From Arthrobacter sp. YD4 (GTDB lineage Bacteria; Actinomycetota; Actinomycetes; Actinomycetales; Micrococcaceae): a stretch of DNA of 64,000 nucleotides. The position numbers were made by a program, and so were the translations under genes. The notes under the pieces are model-generated. The model saw nothing but the letters and a program-made list of their open reading frames with translations. It did no database searches and was not told where the DNA came from. The stretch spans positions 1-64,000 of the forward strand of contig NZ_JAUHHD010000007.1 of the NCBI RefSeq assembly GCF_030410515.1, read 5' to 3'. Each line of letters starts with the position of its first letter. Position 1 is the stretch's first letter. This document shows positions 17,212 through 28,777 of this stretch, piece after piece.

Positions 17212-18564
17212 TCAGTCCAGCCGGCGCTGCTTGGTCTCCGGGGCGAAGAACGCCATCCACAGCACCGAGACCAGCACCAGCCCGCCGGCCAGGGCGAACG
17301 AAGTTGCCAGCCCCAGCTGCGGCCAGAGCACCGCGGCGAACAGCAGCGGCCCGAAGCCGGCACCCACCCGGGAGAAGGTCGAGGCCCAGCCGAAGCCGGT
17401 GCCGCGCAGCTCGGTCGGGTACAGCTCGGAGACGTAGGCGTACAGCACCGGGATGGCCACCTGCACCACAAAGCCGAAGAGCAGCAGCCAGAACACGGCG
17501 GCGGTGGGGATGTCCACGACGACGGCGACCACCACCAGGATCAGGGCCGAGAGCGGGCCGGTGACCGCCAGAATCCATTTGCGTCCCGTCCGCTCCACCA
17601 GCAGGGCCGCCACCACCACGCCCAGCAGCCCGACGGCGGCCATCGAGGCCGTGGTCAGGAACGCCTTGTACTCCTCAAATCCGGCGCCGATCAGGATCCG
17701 CGGCATCCAGGTCAGGGACAGGTAGTAGACCAGCAGGATTGAGAAGAACAGTGCCCAGGCCGCGGTGGTGATCTTCCAGTCGTAGCGCCACAGCGCCCGC
17801 AGCTGGGTCCAGGCGCTGCCGGCGGAGAGCCGGGGGACGTCCTGCGGCTCGGGCAGGCTGTACGCCCGGGCCTGCCCGCCGGTGGCCGCCACCAGGGAAT
17901 CGATCACGGCGGCCGCCTCCTCGCGGCGGCCCTTCCGGATCAGGAACAGCGGCGACTCCGGGACGCTGCGGCGGACCCAGACCACCAGCAGCGCCGGCAG
18001 CACCATGATCAGCATGGTCAGGCGCCAATCCGCGAACGCTGCCACCAGCCCGGCGGAGACGAAGCCGCACAGCGCGGCCCCCACCGGCCACCAGCCGTCC
18101 ATCGCGGTGAGGACCCTGCCGCGCTGCTTCCGCGGCGTGAACTCACCCACCAGCGCATAGTCCACCGGGATGCAGCCGCCCAGGCCGAACCCGGCCAGGA
18201 AGCGGAACACCACGAACCAGGTGAAGTCGGGGGAGAGGGCGCCGAGCACCGTGAAGATGGAGAAGATCAGCAGCGTGGCCGAGAAGGCCTTCTTCCGGCC
18301 GATGGTGTCCGCGATGGTGCCCCAGACAAAGGCGCCGAGAGCCATGCCGATGAGGTTGGAGGTACCGATCCAGGCGGCGTCCCCCGGCCCGAGCGACCAG
18401 TGCTTGGACAGCAGCGGGATGAGGATGCCGTTAAGCGTGACGTCCCAGGCGTCGAACATGAAACCCAGCCCGCCGATCAGGAAAATGCGGCCCTGGACCT
18501 TCCACCGCCACGGCAGTTCCTGGACCACCTGTTCGCCGCTGGGCACCGTGGTGTATGTGTTCAT
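17212..18564 (-). CDS. MFS transporter, sugar/aromatic-acid porter type
   Basis: 450-aa 12-helix major facilitator. The loop motif [13 protein letters not shown] after helix 2, the [22 protein letters not shown] segment (in two parts) around helices 4-5 and [16 protein letters not shown] near helix 10 place it in the metabolite:H+ symporter / sugar porter group that includes organic- and aromatic-acid transporters. Substrate not assignable. The ATG has AGGAGG upstream. It lies between the collagen-like gene and purH on the opposite strand and diverges from purH. Confidence 0.88.
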   Translation of the reverse strand: MNTYTTVPSGEQVVQELPWRWKVQGRIFLIGGLGFMFDAWDVTLNGILIPLLSKHWSLGPGDAAWIGTSNLIGMALGAFVWGTIADTIGRKKAFSATLLIFSIFTVLGALSPDFTWFVVFRFLAGFGLGGCIPVDYALVGEFTPRKQRGRVLTAMDGWWPVGAALCGFVSAGLVAAFADWRLTMLIMVLPALLVVWVRRSVPESPLFLIRKGRREEAAAVIDSLVAATGGQARAYSLPEPQDVPRLSAGSAWTQLRALWRYDWKITTAAWALFFSILLVYYLSLTWMPRILIGAGFEEYKAFLTTASMAAVGLLGVVVAALLVERTGRKWILAVTGPLSALILVVVAVVVDIPTAAVFWLLLFGFVVQVAIPVLYAYVSELYPTELRGTGFGWASTFSRVGAGFGPLLFAAVLWPQLGLATSFALAGGLVLVSVLWMAFFAPETKQRRLD

Positions 18565-18752
18565 ATCTGGCCTCCTGCAAGAACTCTACGTGCCCGGACC
18601 GACGGCCGGGGAGGTCGCCGTCCCCGGCACGCGGGGCCGCTTCACACTCGGCCCGGACGGCGGCTCCGGGAAGGGGAAGTCCGGGGCGACGCGATAAACT
18701 GGCCGCATCCCCACCCGCCGCGGCCGCGCCGCGATATAAGACGGAGACTTTT

Positions 18753-20438
18753 GTGAGCTTTACGCAGCATGAGCGTGTGTCCATCGACCGTGTCCCCATT
18801 CGCCGGGCCCTCATCTCGGTCTACGACAAGACCGGCCTGGAGGAGCTCGCCCAGGGCCTGCACAACGCCGGCGTCCGGATCGTCTCCACCGGCTCCACCG
18901 CCAAGAAGATCGCGGCTGCCGGGATTCCCGTGCAGGAAGTCGAAGAAGTCACCGGCTCCCCGGAAATGCTGGACGGCCGCGTCAAGACGCTGCACCCGCG
19001 CGTCCACGGCGGCATCCTCGCCGACCGCCGCGTTCCCGCCCACATGAAGACCCTCGAGGACATGGCCATCGAGCCCTTCGACCTCGTCGTCGTGAACCTC
19101 TACCCGTTCGTGGAGACCGTGAAGTCCGGTGCCGCGCAGGACGACGTCGTCGAGCAGATCGACATCGGAGGCCCTGCCATGGTGCGCTCGGCCGCGAAGA
19201 ACCACGCCGCCGTCACGATCGTGGTTGACCCGGCCGCCTACGGTTCCGTCGTCGAAGCCGCCGCCGCCGGCGGCTTCGACCTGAAGACCCGCCGCCGGCT
19301 GGCCGCCAAGGCCTTCGCGCACACCGCGGCGTACGACACCGCCGTCGCCACCTGGACCGCCAGCCAGTTCCTGGACGAGGACGGCGACGGCGTCATCGAC
19401 TGGCCCGCGTACGCCGGCCTGGCGCTGGAACGCTCCGAGGTGCTGCGCTACGGCGAGAACCCGCACCAGCAGGCCGCCCTCTACGTGGACAAGGCCGCCC
19501 CGGCCGGCATCGCGCAGGCCGACCAGCTGCACGGCAAGGCCATGAGCTACAACAACTTCGTCGACGCCGACGCCGCCCTGCGCGCCGCGTTCGACTTCGA
19601 CCAGCCCGCCGTCGCGGTCATCAAGCACGCCAACCCGTGCGGCGTGGCCGTGGGCTCCGCCGACGCCGCGGACCCCATCGCCGACGCGCACGCCAAGGCC
19701 CACGCCTGCGACCCCGTCTCCGCGTTCGGCGGCGTGATCGCGGCCAACCGCACCGTCACCGCGGGCATGGCCCGGACCGTGGCCGGCATCTTCACCGAGG
19801 TTGTCATCGCCCCGGGCTTCGAGGATGAGGCGGTGGAAATCCTCTCCAAGAAGAAGAACATCCGCCTGCTGACCCTGCCCGAGGGCTACGGCCGCTACCC
19901 GACCGAGTTCCGCCAGGTCTCCGGCGGCATGCTGGTCCAGGCCACGGACAAGGTCGACGCCGACGGTGACAACCCCGCCAACTGGACCCTCGCCGCCGGT
20001 GAGGCCGCCGACGAGAGGACCCTCGCCGACCTCGCCTTTGCGTGGACCGCGTGCCGCGCGGCCAAGTCCAACGCCATCCTGCTGGCCGCCGACGGCGCCG
20101 CCGTGGGCATCGGCATGGGTCAGGTCAACCGGCTCGACTCCTGCCGCCTCGCCGTCGAACGGGCCAACACCCTGGGCGTCTCCGTGGAGTCGGATGTCGA
20201 CGGCGCCGGCGGGGCCTCCAATGCCGATGCCACCAACGCCCCGGAGCGGGCCCGCGGCGCCGTCGCGGCGTCGGACGCGTTCTTCCCGTTCGCCGACGGA
20301 CTGCAGATCCTGATCGACGCCGGCGTCCGCGCCGTCGTCCAGCCCGGGGGCTCGGTCCGGGACGAGGAAGTCATCGCCGCGGCCAACGCCGCCGGCATCA
20401 CGATGTACTTCACCGGCGCCCGCCACTTCTTCCACTAG
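18753..20438 (+). CDS. purH: Bifunctional AICAR transformylase / IMP cyclohydrolase
   Basis: PurH, 561 aa, last two steps of IMP synthesis. The N-terminal MGS-like cyclohydrolase domain (about 15-160; [20 protein letters not shown]) precedes the AICAR transformylase domain with [11 protein letters not shown] and the catalytic KHANPCG. The GTG start at 18753 has GGAGA 8 nt upstream; the frame extends to 18555 but that stretch is the divergent promoter region. A strong terminator follows. It depends on 10-formyl-THF, as does PurN upstream. Confidence 0.96.
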   Translation: MSFTQHERVSIDRVPIRRALISVYDKTGLEELAQGLHNAGVRIVSTGSTAKKIAAAGIPVQEVEEVTGSPEMLDGRVKTLHPRVHGGILADRRVPAHMKTLEDMAIEPFDLVVVNLYPFVETVKSGAAQDDVVEQIDIGGPAMVRSAAKNHAAVTIVVDPAAYGSVVEAAAAGGFDLKTRRRLAAKAFAHTAAYDTAVATWTASQFLDEDGDGVIDWPAYAGLALERSEVLRYGENPHQQAALYVDKAAPAGIAQADQLHGKAMSYNNFVDADAALRAAFDFDQPAVAVIKHANPCGVAVGSADAADPIADAHAKAHACDPVSAFGGVIAANRTVTAGMARTVAGIFTEVVIAPGFEDEAVEILSKKKNIRLLTLPEGYGRYPTEFRQVSGGMLVQATDKVDADGDNPANWTLAAGEAADERTLADLAFAWTACRAAKSNAILLAADGAAVGIGMGQVNRLDSCRLAVERANTLGVSVESDVDGAGGASNADATNAPERARGAVAASDAFFPFADGLQILIDAGVRAVVQPGGSVRDEEVIAAANAAGITMYFTGARHFFH

Positions 20439-20494
20439 GAACCTCCGCCCGAGAGACGGGGCGGCTCTGGACCCTGGATAAGACCCGGCATAAG

Positions 20495-20540
20495 AACAGC
20501 TGCCGTGCCCTGCCCCGACGGGACGGGCACGGCAGCTGTT
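20495..20540 (+). terminator. purH terminator
   Basis: Perfect 16-bp inverted repeat (20495-20510 and 20525-20540) around AACAGCTGCCGTGCCC, followed by TGTTTTGT. Classic factor-independent terminator 56 nt after purH. The rest of the gap to 20680 shows nothing else recognisable. Confidence 0.9.
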
Positions 20541-20679
20541 TGTTTTGTCCGCGTACGGCGGCGGGCGCGGGAACGCGGGGTCCCGGTGCCGGCCTGTCGA
20601 GGGGGATGGCCGGCGGTGGAACCCCGCGTTGCCCTGTCTTTTCCTTTCCCTTGGGCGCGGATAGCCGGGGAACTGGTGC

Positions 20680-21681
20680 TTAGGACGCGGCGGCGGTGCT
20701 GTAAGCCTGCTGGATGACCGAGCCCCAGTACGGGCCGTACATGGTGGTGGAGTTGCTGCCGTAGCCGTAGCTGTTGATCGAGTTCTGGTAGCCGGAGGAG
20801 CTGGTGCCGATGAACCACGGGCCGCCGGAGGAGCCGCCGGTCATGTTGCACGGGATGCCCTGGGTGTTGAACTGCGGGTTGTAGGGATCGTTCTTGGCGG
20901 TGCCGCTGCAGCTCTTGAGCGATTCGCCGTTGAACGGGGCGGCGGCCGGGTAGCCGAAGGACTTGTAGCTCAGGCCGCGGGCGGCGTTGAACTGCACACC
21001 GGAGGCGCCGACCACGTCGGAGAGGGTCTTCCCGTTGAGGGTGTTCATCACGGCGAAGCCGGTGTCGTAGGTCATGTCGCCGCCGGAGCTCCACTGGGTG
21101 GGGGTGTAGAGGGCCTTGGCCGTCCACTTCCCGTAGGGTGCCGAGCCGTTGAGGTAGGCCGGGACGAAGGTGAAGTTGGTGGCGAAGGCGCCCGGGCCCT
21201 CGTTGACGCAGTGTCCGGCGGTGGACACCGTGCTCTTGTTCGCCGAGGTCACCGAGTTGCCGGAGCAGACGTAGTTGGCGCCGGCCAGGGTGAAGAAGAC
21301 CTTGCCGATGTGCGGGACGGGGTTCTCGCTGGCGTTGGCCTTGGTCTGGACCTGCTTGGACTGCAGCGTCGGGGTGGTTCCCTCCACCTTCGCCGGCGCA
21401 CCCACCTCAACGGGCTTGCCCGCATCGGCCTTCGCGGCACCGCGGTTCACGGCCTTAGTGGCCAGCACGTCGCCGGGGATCGCGTTGCGCATCCGTTCGG
21501 GCGTCCAGTAGTCCGCGGCGGCGGCCTCGGTCACGGTGTGGCTGGCCACGTCCGGAGTGCCCGAGGGCGCGCGTACGGCACCGCCGGGAGAGGCGGTGGC
21601 GCTGCCGGCGGCGACGACGGCGAGCAGGGCTGCGGCGGAGAGGCTGAGCAGGCTGGTGCCCAGGGATTTGCGTGTGCGCAT
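20680..21681 (-). CDS. Secreted trypsin-like serine protease
   Basis: 333-aa secreted endopeptidase of the chymotrypsin/V8 fold. A signal peptide (about 1-31) and a propeptide-like Lys/Val-rich stretch (about 32-125) precede the catalytic domain with His in TAGHC (H157), Asp in TYDTGFAV (D206) and Ser in GGSSGGP (S285). The ATG at 21681 has AGGA 7 nt upstream; the frame to 21741 is less supported. Related proteins in soil actinobacteria act on extracellular protein; specificity is unknown. Confidence 0.9.
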   Translation of the reverse strand: MRTRKSLGTSLLSLSAAALLAVVAAGSATASPGGAVRAPSGTPDVASHTVTEAAAADYWTPERMRNAIPGDVLATKAVNRGAAKADAGKPVEVGAPAKVEGTTPTLQSKQVQTKANASENPVPHIGKVFFTLAGANYVCSGNSVTSANKSTVSTAGHCVNEGPGAFATNFTFVPAYLNGSAPYGKWTAKALYTPTQWSSGGDMTYDTGFAVMNTLNGKTLSDVVGASGVQFNAARGLSYKSFGYPAAAPFNGESLKSCSGTAKNDPYNPQFNTQGIPCNMTGGSSGGPWFIGTSSSGYQNSINSYGYGSNSTTMYGPYWGSVIQQAYSTAAAS

Positions 21682-21754
21682 GGGGATCCTTTTGCGTGCG
21701 GGTGCGGTGCGGCCCTCGGGGACGGGCCGCGGTGATGGCATCGAACCTACGGCA

Positions 21755-21784
21755 CTATGACGAACCTGTAAAGCATCTTGTCAA
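21755..21784 (-). promoter_or_regulatory. Promoter of the secreted protease
   Basis: On the minus strand a consensus -35 TTGACA (21779-21784) stands 18 nt before a TCATAG -10 (21755-21760), about 75 nt upstream of the protease ATG. The 7-mer CTTGTCA occurs twice around the -35, possibly an operator. Confidence 0.55.
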
Positions 21785-21900
21785 AACTTGTCATATCGCT
21801 TTTCGGCGGCTACCCGCCGTCGTGCCCGCTTCACCTGACTGCCGCCGGCCGTCCCGAACAAGCGCCGAGGCCGCCACCTCGGGTAAGTTAGAGCCGTTGA

Positions 21901-24162
<2,262 letters not shown>

Positions 24163-24176
24163 GCACCTGAGGCGAT

Positions 24177-24220
24177 AAACGCCGACGGCGCACCGGGTAT
24201 CCGGTGCGCCGTCGGCGTTT
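24177..24220 (+). terminator. icd terminator
   Basis: Perfect 20-bp inverted repeat (24177-24196 and 24201-24220) with loop GTAT; the outer pairs are AAA/TTT, so the hairpin can end transcription from both directions (icd and the convergent SRPBCC gene). Confidence 0.92.
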
Positions 24221-24258
24221 AAGCTGTTGTATTCGCGCCCGCTGCTGGTCGTCCGCCG

Positions 24259-24876
24259 CTAGTCGTCGGCGCGGCGGCCGCCCGCGGCGGTGGCGTCGTC
24301 AGCGTCCGCGGCGGGTCCTGTCGCCGGCTCCGTGGCCAGGTCCGGGTCCGTGTTCTGCGGGGCGCCCGTGCCGATCACGTCGTAGTCGGGGTCCGTCACC
24401 GGCGTCAGCCCGGAGTCGACCTCCCCGTTGTTGACCCGTTCGCGCCAGGCGCCGGTCTCGAAGTCGCGGTCCTCGATGAACCTCTTGAACCGCTCCAGAT
24501 CCGCGGCCACCTGCCGGGAGTCCAGTCCCGCTGCGGCGCCAAGCTTCTCCGCCGCACCCTCGGGCTCCCAGCTGAGTTCCACGTCGACCCGCACGGAGCC
24601 CGGCGTGAGCTCGGTGAAGCGCACCGTGCCGGCGTTCCGCGGGGCGTCGATGCTTTCCCACGCCACCAGCCGGTCCGGTTCCTGCGCCGTGATCCGGGCA
24701 TCGTAGGCGCGCTGGACGCCTCGGATGCTGGTCTCAAAGTGGACGGTGGTGTCATCGAGCTGCCGGATGCTGTCGACGCCCGTCATGAACTGGGGAAAAT
24801 CCTCGAACTGGGTCCACTGGTTGTAGGCCTGCCTGACGGGGACGTTGACGTCGATGGATTCCTGCACTGTTGCCAT
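24259..24876 (-). CDS. SRPBCC (START/Bet v1-like) family protein
   Basis: 205-aa cytosolic protein. Residues 1-140 follow the polyketide cyclase/SRPBCC pattern of small actinobacterial proteins (SIDVNVPVRQAYNQWTQF, FPQFM, DARI..PDRLVAWES, AADLERFKRFIE); residues about 150-205 are an acidic, Asp/Ala-rich tail. The family binds hydrophobic ligands; the role here is unknown. The ATG at 24876 has AGAGGAG upstream, so the frame extension to 24930 was dropped. It converges on icd. Confidence 0.8.
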   Translation of the reverse strand: MATVQESIDVNVPVRQAYNQWTQFEDFPQFMTGVDSIRQLDDTTVHFETSIRGVQRAYDARITAQEPDRLVAWESIDAPRNAGTVRFTELTPGSVRVDVELSWEPEGAAEKLGAAAGLDSRQVAADLERFKRFIEDRDFETGAWRERVNNGEVDSGLTPVTDPDYDVIGTGAPQNTDPDLATEPATGPAADADDATAAGGRRADD

Positions 24877-25003
24877 GCGCTCTGTACTCCTCTGGTCGGA
24901 TAAAACCCGGCTCTCTGCGGCCTGACTCACAAGCTATCCGCAACGGGGCATCCGGCAAAGTCCGGGCACGCAGGCCGGTGCGGCGTCGGCGAAGTCCGGC
25001 GGC

Positions 25004-25540
25004 CTAGCCGCCCTTCTTGCCGCCCTTGGCCTTGCCGGGTCCCTGCTGCTGTGCCTGCTGGGCAGCCTGTTGCTGTGCCTGCTGGGCGGCGGCCTGGTCT
25101 GCGGCGGCTTGGTCCGCGGCCGCCTTGGCCGCCGCGTCGCGGGCGGCCTGCGCGGCCTTCTCCTCTTCCGCGGCCTTGGCGGCTGCATCCTTGGCGGCCT
25201 GCTGCTGGGCGATCCGGGCGTTCAGGTCGTTCCGGACGGCGTCGATGGAGGATTTGATGCTCTGGTGCCGCTTGAAGGAGACCTTGCCGTCCGCGGCGGC
25301 GGTGTCCAAGGCGGTGGTCAGTTCATCCAGCTGTTTTAGGGCGCCCGGGGAATCCTCGGCGGCCGCGGCCTGGGTGACGGCGAGGACGCGCGACTGCAGC
25401 TGGCCGGCTGCGGCGGCGTCCAGGTCGGGGGAGACGGAGGCGCAGCCCGCCAGCGCGCCTGCCCCGACGATCAGGGCCAACGCGGCGCCGGCGACACGGC
25501 GGTTCACGCGGCGCGCGCCAGTGAAAGACAGTCCGGTCAT
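25004..25540 (-). CDS. Coiled-coil lipoprotein coupled to a Ser/Thr kinase
   Basis: 178-aa lipoprotein. An N-terminal signal with lipobox LAGC (C33) is followed by a helical region (about 40-110) and a highly repetitive Ala/Gln/Lys coiled-coil tail (AAKAAEEEKAA, QQAQQQAAQQ) ending in GGKKGG. No family was recognised. Its ATG overlaps the kinase stop (ATGA), so it is translated with the kinase. It may be a surface partner of that kinase. The repeat-rich DNA makes the tail prone to length change. Confidence 0.75.
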   Translation of the reverse strand: MTGLSFTGARRVNRRVAGAALALIVGAGALAGCASVSPDLDAAAAGQLQSRVLAVTQAAAAEDSPGALKQLDELTTALDTAAADGKVSFKRHQSIKSSIDAVRNDLNARIAQQQAAKDAAAKAAEEEKAAQAARDAAAKAAADQAAADQAAAQQAQQQAAQQAQQQGPGKAKGGKKGG

Positions 25541-26829
25541 GGGTTCACGCTTTCCTGCAGCTGTTTCAGGTGCTCACCGATGTCGCCCGTCACGGCCGGG
25601 TACGGGACCGGCGGCGGTGCGGCGGGCGCCGCGGTCAGGGAGAGCACCACGGCGGCGGCAACCGCGAGCAGCACGACGACGGCGAGGCCCAGCAGGAGCT
25701 TGGCCCGCCGGCCCAGCGGCCGCCGGGCGGCGCCCCGGCCCGCCACTGCTGAGAGACCCGGCCGGGAGGTGGGCAGTGCGGCCGTCGACGGGATGGACGG
25801 CAGCGCGGCGGTGCCCGGCGTCGTAGTCCGCGCCGTCGAGGCTGCGTCTGAACCCGCGGCCGCTCCCTTGGCCGCATTCCGCGACCAGCCCCGGGCCGGA
25901 CCCCTCGCCGACCTGGGCGGCCGGGCAGGGGGCGCGGGCAGCACGCGGGTCTGCTGCTCGGCCAGCGGGCCGGGCAAGTGATCCGGCGAGACCAAGGCCT
26001 GGCGCAGGGACGGCTCGAGGTCGGCGGCGGCCGGGCGCTCCAGCGGGTCCAGTGCCGTCATTGCCCGGATCAGACCGGCCCAGGCGGCGGGCATATCGTC
26101 GGGGATGGCGGGGGCCCGGTGCAGCCTGGCCACCGCCGATTCAACGGCGCTTCCCGGGTATTCCACGGTGCCCTTGATGCACTCCAGAAGCACCAGGCCC
26201 AGGGAGTAGATGTCGCTCGCCGGGCCCATGTCCGCACCGCGGGCCTGTTCGGGGCTGAGGTAGGCGGCGGTGCCCACCATCGTCCCGGTGGCGGTGAGGC
26301 GGGTCCCGTCGGCGATCCGGGCGATGCCGAAGTCGGTCAGCTTGGGGCGGAGCGGCTCGCCCGGCCGGGTCCGGACCAGCAGGACGTTGGCGGGTTTGAG
26401 GTCCCGGTGGATGATGCCGAGGGAGTGGACGTAGGCGAGGGCGTCGGCCAGGCCGGCGCCGATCACGGCCACCTCGTCCAGGGAGAGCGGGCTGTGCCGG
26501 ATGCGGGTGCGGAGGTCCTGTCCGTCAACCAATTCCATGGTCAGGAACGGCCGGGGCTCGCCCGGGACGCGGGTGTCGGTGCCGGCGTCGAAGAGGGTGA
26601 CCAGGCTGGGGTGGTTGAGGGTGGCCAGGAGCTCGATTTCGGCCTGCTGCCGGCGGAGTTCGTCGGCGTCGGAGGCCTGGGGTGCGAAGAGCTTCAGCGC
26701 CACGTCGCGGCCCAGATTCTCGTCCCTGGCGGTGTAGACCGAGGCCATTCCGCCCCGGCCGATGACCTCTCCCAGTCGGTAGCGGCCGCTGAGAATCTCG
26801 GCCGTGACCTCGTTGGGCGACGTGTCCAC
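25537..26829 (-). CDS. Membrane Ser/Thr protein kinase, PknB-like
   Basis: 430-aa Hanks-type kinase. The kinase domain (about 15-275) has the glycine loop GRGGMASVY, the ATP-binding lysine in VALKLF (K46), the catalytic loop HRDLKPANV, DFGIA and the activation-loop end GTAAYLSPEQARG. A Pro/Ala/Thr-rich linker leads to one membrane helix (about 377-398) and a short 32-residue outside tail without PASTA repeats. Its substrate is unknown; the lipoprotein gene that overlaps its stop codon is a likely partner. About 540 bp without a gene lie upstream. Confidence 0.93.
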   Translation of the reverse strand: MDTSPNEVTAEILSGRYRLGEVIGRGGMASVYTARDENLGRDVALKLFAPQASDADELRRQQAEIELLATLNHPSLVTLFDAGTDTRVPGEPRPFLTMELVDGQDLRTRIRHSPLSLDEVAVIGAGLADALAYVHSLGIIHRDLKPANVLLVRTRPGEPLRPKLTDFGIARIADGTRLTATGTMVGTAAYLSPEQARGADMGPASDIYSLGLVLLECIKGTVEYPGSAVESAVARLHRAPAIPDDMPAAWAGLIRAMTALDPLERPAAADLEPSLRQALVSPDHLPGPLAEQQTRVLPAPPARPPRSARGPARGWSRNAAKGAAAGSDAASTARTTTPGTAALPSIPSTAALPTSRPGLSAVAGRGAARRPLGRRAKLLLGLAVVVLLAVAAAVVLSLTAAPAAPPPVPYPAVTGDIGEHLKQLQESVNP

Positions 26830-27365
26830 GGGTACCCCCTGTTGCTTCCGACGCCGCGGTGGCGTCCTAAGGAAATGATACGGGTATGGGTATCGCGGTC
26901 CGGCGCGGGGACGGAATGGCCCCCATGGTGGTGCTGGTACATGACTGGTGCTGTGCGCTCGTTCCTGGTCTGGACCTTTCTGACAGGGGCAACGCCGCGG
27001 ACGACTGAGCTGTGCGGCGACGGCGCCTTGCTGGCACGGGATTGAAGGGTTCCGCCGGGGCCTGCGGGGCCGTTGGATCCCCCAGCGGACCCAACGACCA
27101 CGCCCCGGCGCTCACGAGAACCTGCGCGGGGCGGCCGGTGTCACGGCGGGCGTTCCGCAGTGGCCGGGAGGACGCGGCTGCGGCGGCGCGGGACCTGCTG
27201 GCGGCGTGGCGCGACGGCGGGATGCTGGGTGAAGCGGGAAATGGGTGCCAGGGTCCGGCGGGGGGTGGGGCACATGGAAACTTCTCCTGACGAGCTGGTG
27301 GCGGGCGCAAGGGGGCGGCCCGCGGGACGGTTCTCTGCACAGCGATGCTGCAGAGGACGGTCCAG
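26830..27365. other. 536-bp gap with no recognisable gene
   Basis: Between the kinase start and the stop of the Pro/Ala-rich protein. Open frames exist on both strands but their translations are Arg/Pro/Ala-rich without any domain, good start or ribosome-binding site. It must hold the kinase promoter. No hairpin, tRNA or repeat was found; a decayed gene cannot be excluded. Confidence 0.5.
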
Positions 27366-28634
27366 CTAGTCGGGAGAAGAGCCGGGATCCGCGGTGACGG
27401 CGCGGTAGGCGTGCTGGAGCGGGCCGCTGATGGGCTCGAAGCCCTGCGGCGGTACGACGAGGAAGGCATCAGGCAGCCAGGCGGCGGTTCCGGCCGCGCT
27501 GCCGGCGGTGGGGCCGCCGCCGGACCCCGAGCCGGGGGCGGGTGGGAGCGCGGTGGGAGCCGGGAAGCCGGTTCCCCCGCCCCAGGGGTGCGGCAGGTCG
27601 GTGTTGCCGGCGGGCGCGGCGGGGGCGCTGTCTCCTGCGGGCGCGGCGGTGCCCGCCGACCCTGCCGGCGCGGTGCCGGGCGCGGGCGCGGGCAGATTCG
27701 GCTCAGGCAGGACCAGTGCCGGGGTAAACGACGGGTGTGTGGCAGCGTAACTGGTGATGCTGCCGACGTTCGGGCGCGCGACCACGGGGGCCGGACTGCA
27801 GGAGAGCGTCGGGTCGACGGCGGCGACAGTTACCGCGGGGGCCGGGCTGGCGGGGCCGGTGGGCTGGCCGGAGACGGAGGGCCGGGCCGGCGATGCGGCC
27901 TCGGCGGCCTGGGGAGAGGCTGCCGGGGCCGACTGCGCGGGTGACTGGGTGGCAGGGGTGGTGCCTGTGGATCCGGCCAGGGGGTCGATGACGGGCAACA
28001 CCGGAACGGGCGGCGCCGGGACACCTACCACGGGAACGGTGACCACCGGCGTGGGAGCAGGAGCCGGAGCCGTGGCTGAGGGTGTCGGCGCCGGGGTGGT
28101 GGGGGCCGGGGCGGGCGTGGGAGTCGGCGCCGGGGTGGCCACGGGCGGCACCGGAACCGGGGGTGTGACCACGGGAACGGGCACGACGACGGGGTCTGCG
28201 GGCTGCACGGGTGCCGGGACGGCGGGAGTGGGATCGGGAGCCGGAGCAGGTTCCTGCACTGGTGGATCTTGTACGGTCGGCTCCGGGGCGGTGACGGGAG
28301 CGGGGGCCGGGTCCGGCTGGGGGTTGCTGACCGGAGGGGCCGATTCGGTGGGCGCGGGTGCCGGAGACACCGGCGTTGCCTGGGTGGCGGGAGCCGTGGC
28401 CGTCGGCGTCGGATCCGGGGCGGGTGTAGCGGCGGCCTCTAGAGCCTCGTCGGTCATGGGCAGTTGGATCATGGTGCCCAGCGAGGTTTCCAAGTGGCCG
28501 GCGGTGATGGCGGCCGGTTCGTCTGCGCTGGCAGCGGCGGCGCTCAGCGTCAGCCAGGCACAGACTGCCAGCAGCGCCAGGAGCAGCCGCCGGAGCCGGA
28601 GGCGCAGGGAGGAAGGGCCCGCCGCTTCACGCAT
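27366..28634 (-). CDS. Pro/Ala-rich secreted protein
   Basis: 422-aa exported protein of unknown function. Signal peptide about 1-37 (Arg-rich then LLLALLAVCAWLTLSA). After a short head with HLETSLGTMIQLPM comes a region of about 200 residues made of Pro, Ala, Thr and Val (runs such as APTPTPAPAPTTPAP), then a lower-complexity tail with one cysteine. Such regions span the cell wall in other actinobacterial surface proteins. The ATG at 28634 is preferred because GGGGAGGG lies 9 nt upstream; GTG 28643 and TTG 28640 are too close to it. Low complexity means the translated frame is supported mostly by signal peptide and codon bias. Confidence 0.7.
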   Translation of the reverse strand: MREAAGPSSLRLRLRRLLLALLAVCAWLTLSAAAASADEPAAITAGHLETSLGTMIQLPMTDEALEAAATPAPDPTPTATAPATQATPVSPAPAPTESAPPVSNPQPDPAPAPVTAPEPTVQDPPVQEPAPAPDPTPAVPAPVQPADPVVVPVPVVTPPVPVPPVATPAPTPTPAPAPTTPAPTPSATAPAPAPTPVVTVPVVGVPAPPVPVLPVIDPLAGSTGTTPATQSPAQSAPAASPQAAEAASPARPSVSGQPTGPASPAPAVTVAAVDPTLSCSPAPVVARPNVGSITSYAATHPSFTPALVLPEPNLPAPAPGTAPAGSAGTAAPAGDSAPAAPAGNTDLPHPWGGGTGFPAPTALPPAPGSGSGGGPTAGSAAGTAAWLPDAFLVVPPQGFEPISGPLQHAYRAVTADPGSSPD

Positions 28635-28777
28635 GCGCAACACCCCTCCCCGGAAAGGCTCGATGATTGGCCTATAGCGTAGATCCAGGGGTAGTAGCGC
28701 GTCCAGAGCGGGAGGACACTATTAGTCCCGGATTCCGGGTTCCTGCTCCGCGGGCCGGCGTCGGCCAGGGTCCGGCG

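Noticed and set aside
18642..20435. 597-residue minus-strand frame opposite purH
   Set aside because: Shadow of purH: composition is Gly/Asp/Val-biased and no motif is found, while PurH is complete on the plus strand.
26867..27469. 200-residue minus-strand frame upstream of the kinase
   Set aside because: Ser/Pro/Arg-rich translation with no start signal, and it overlaps the end of the Pro/Ala-rich gene.
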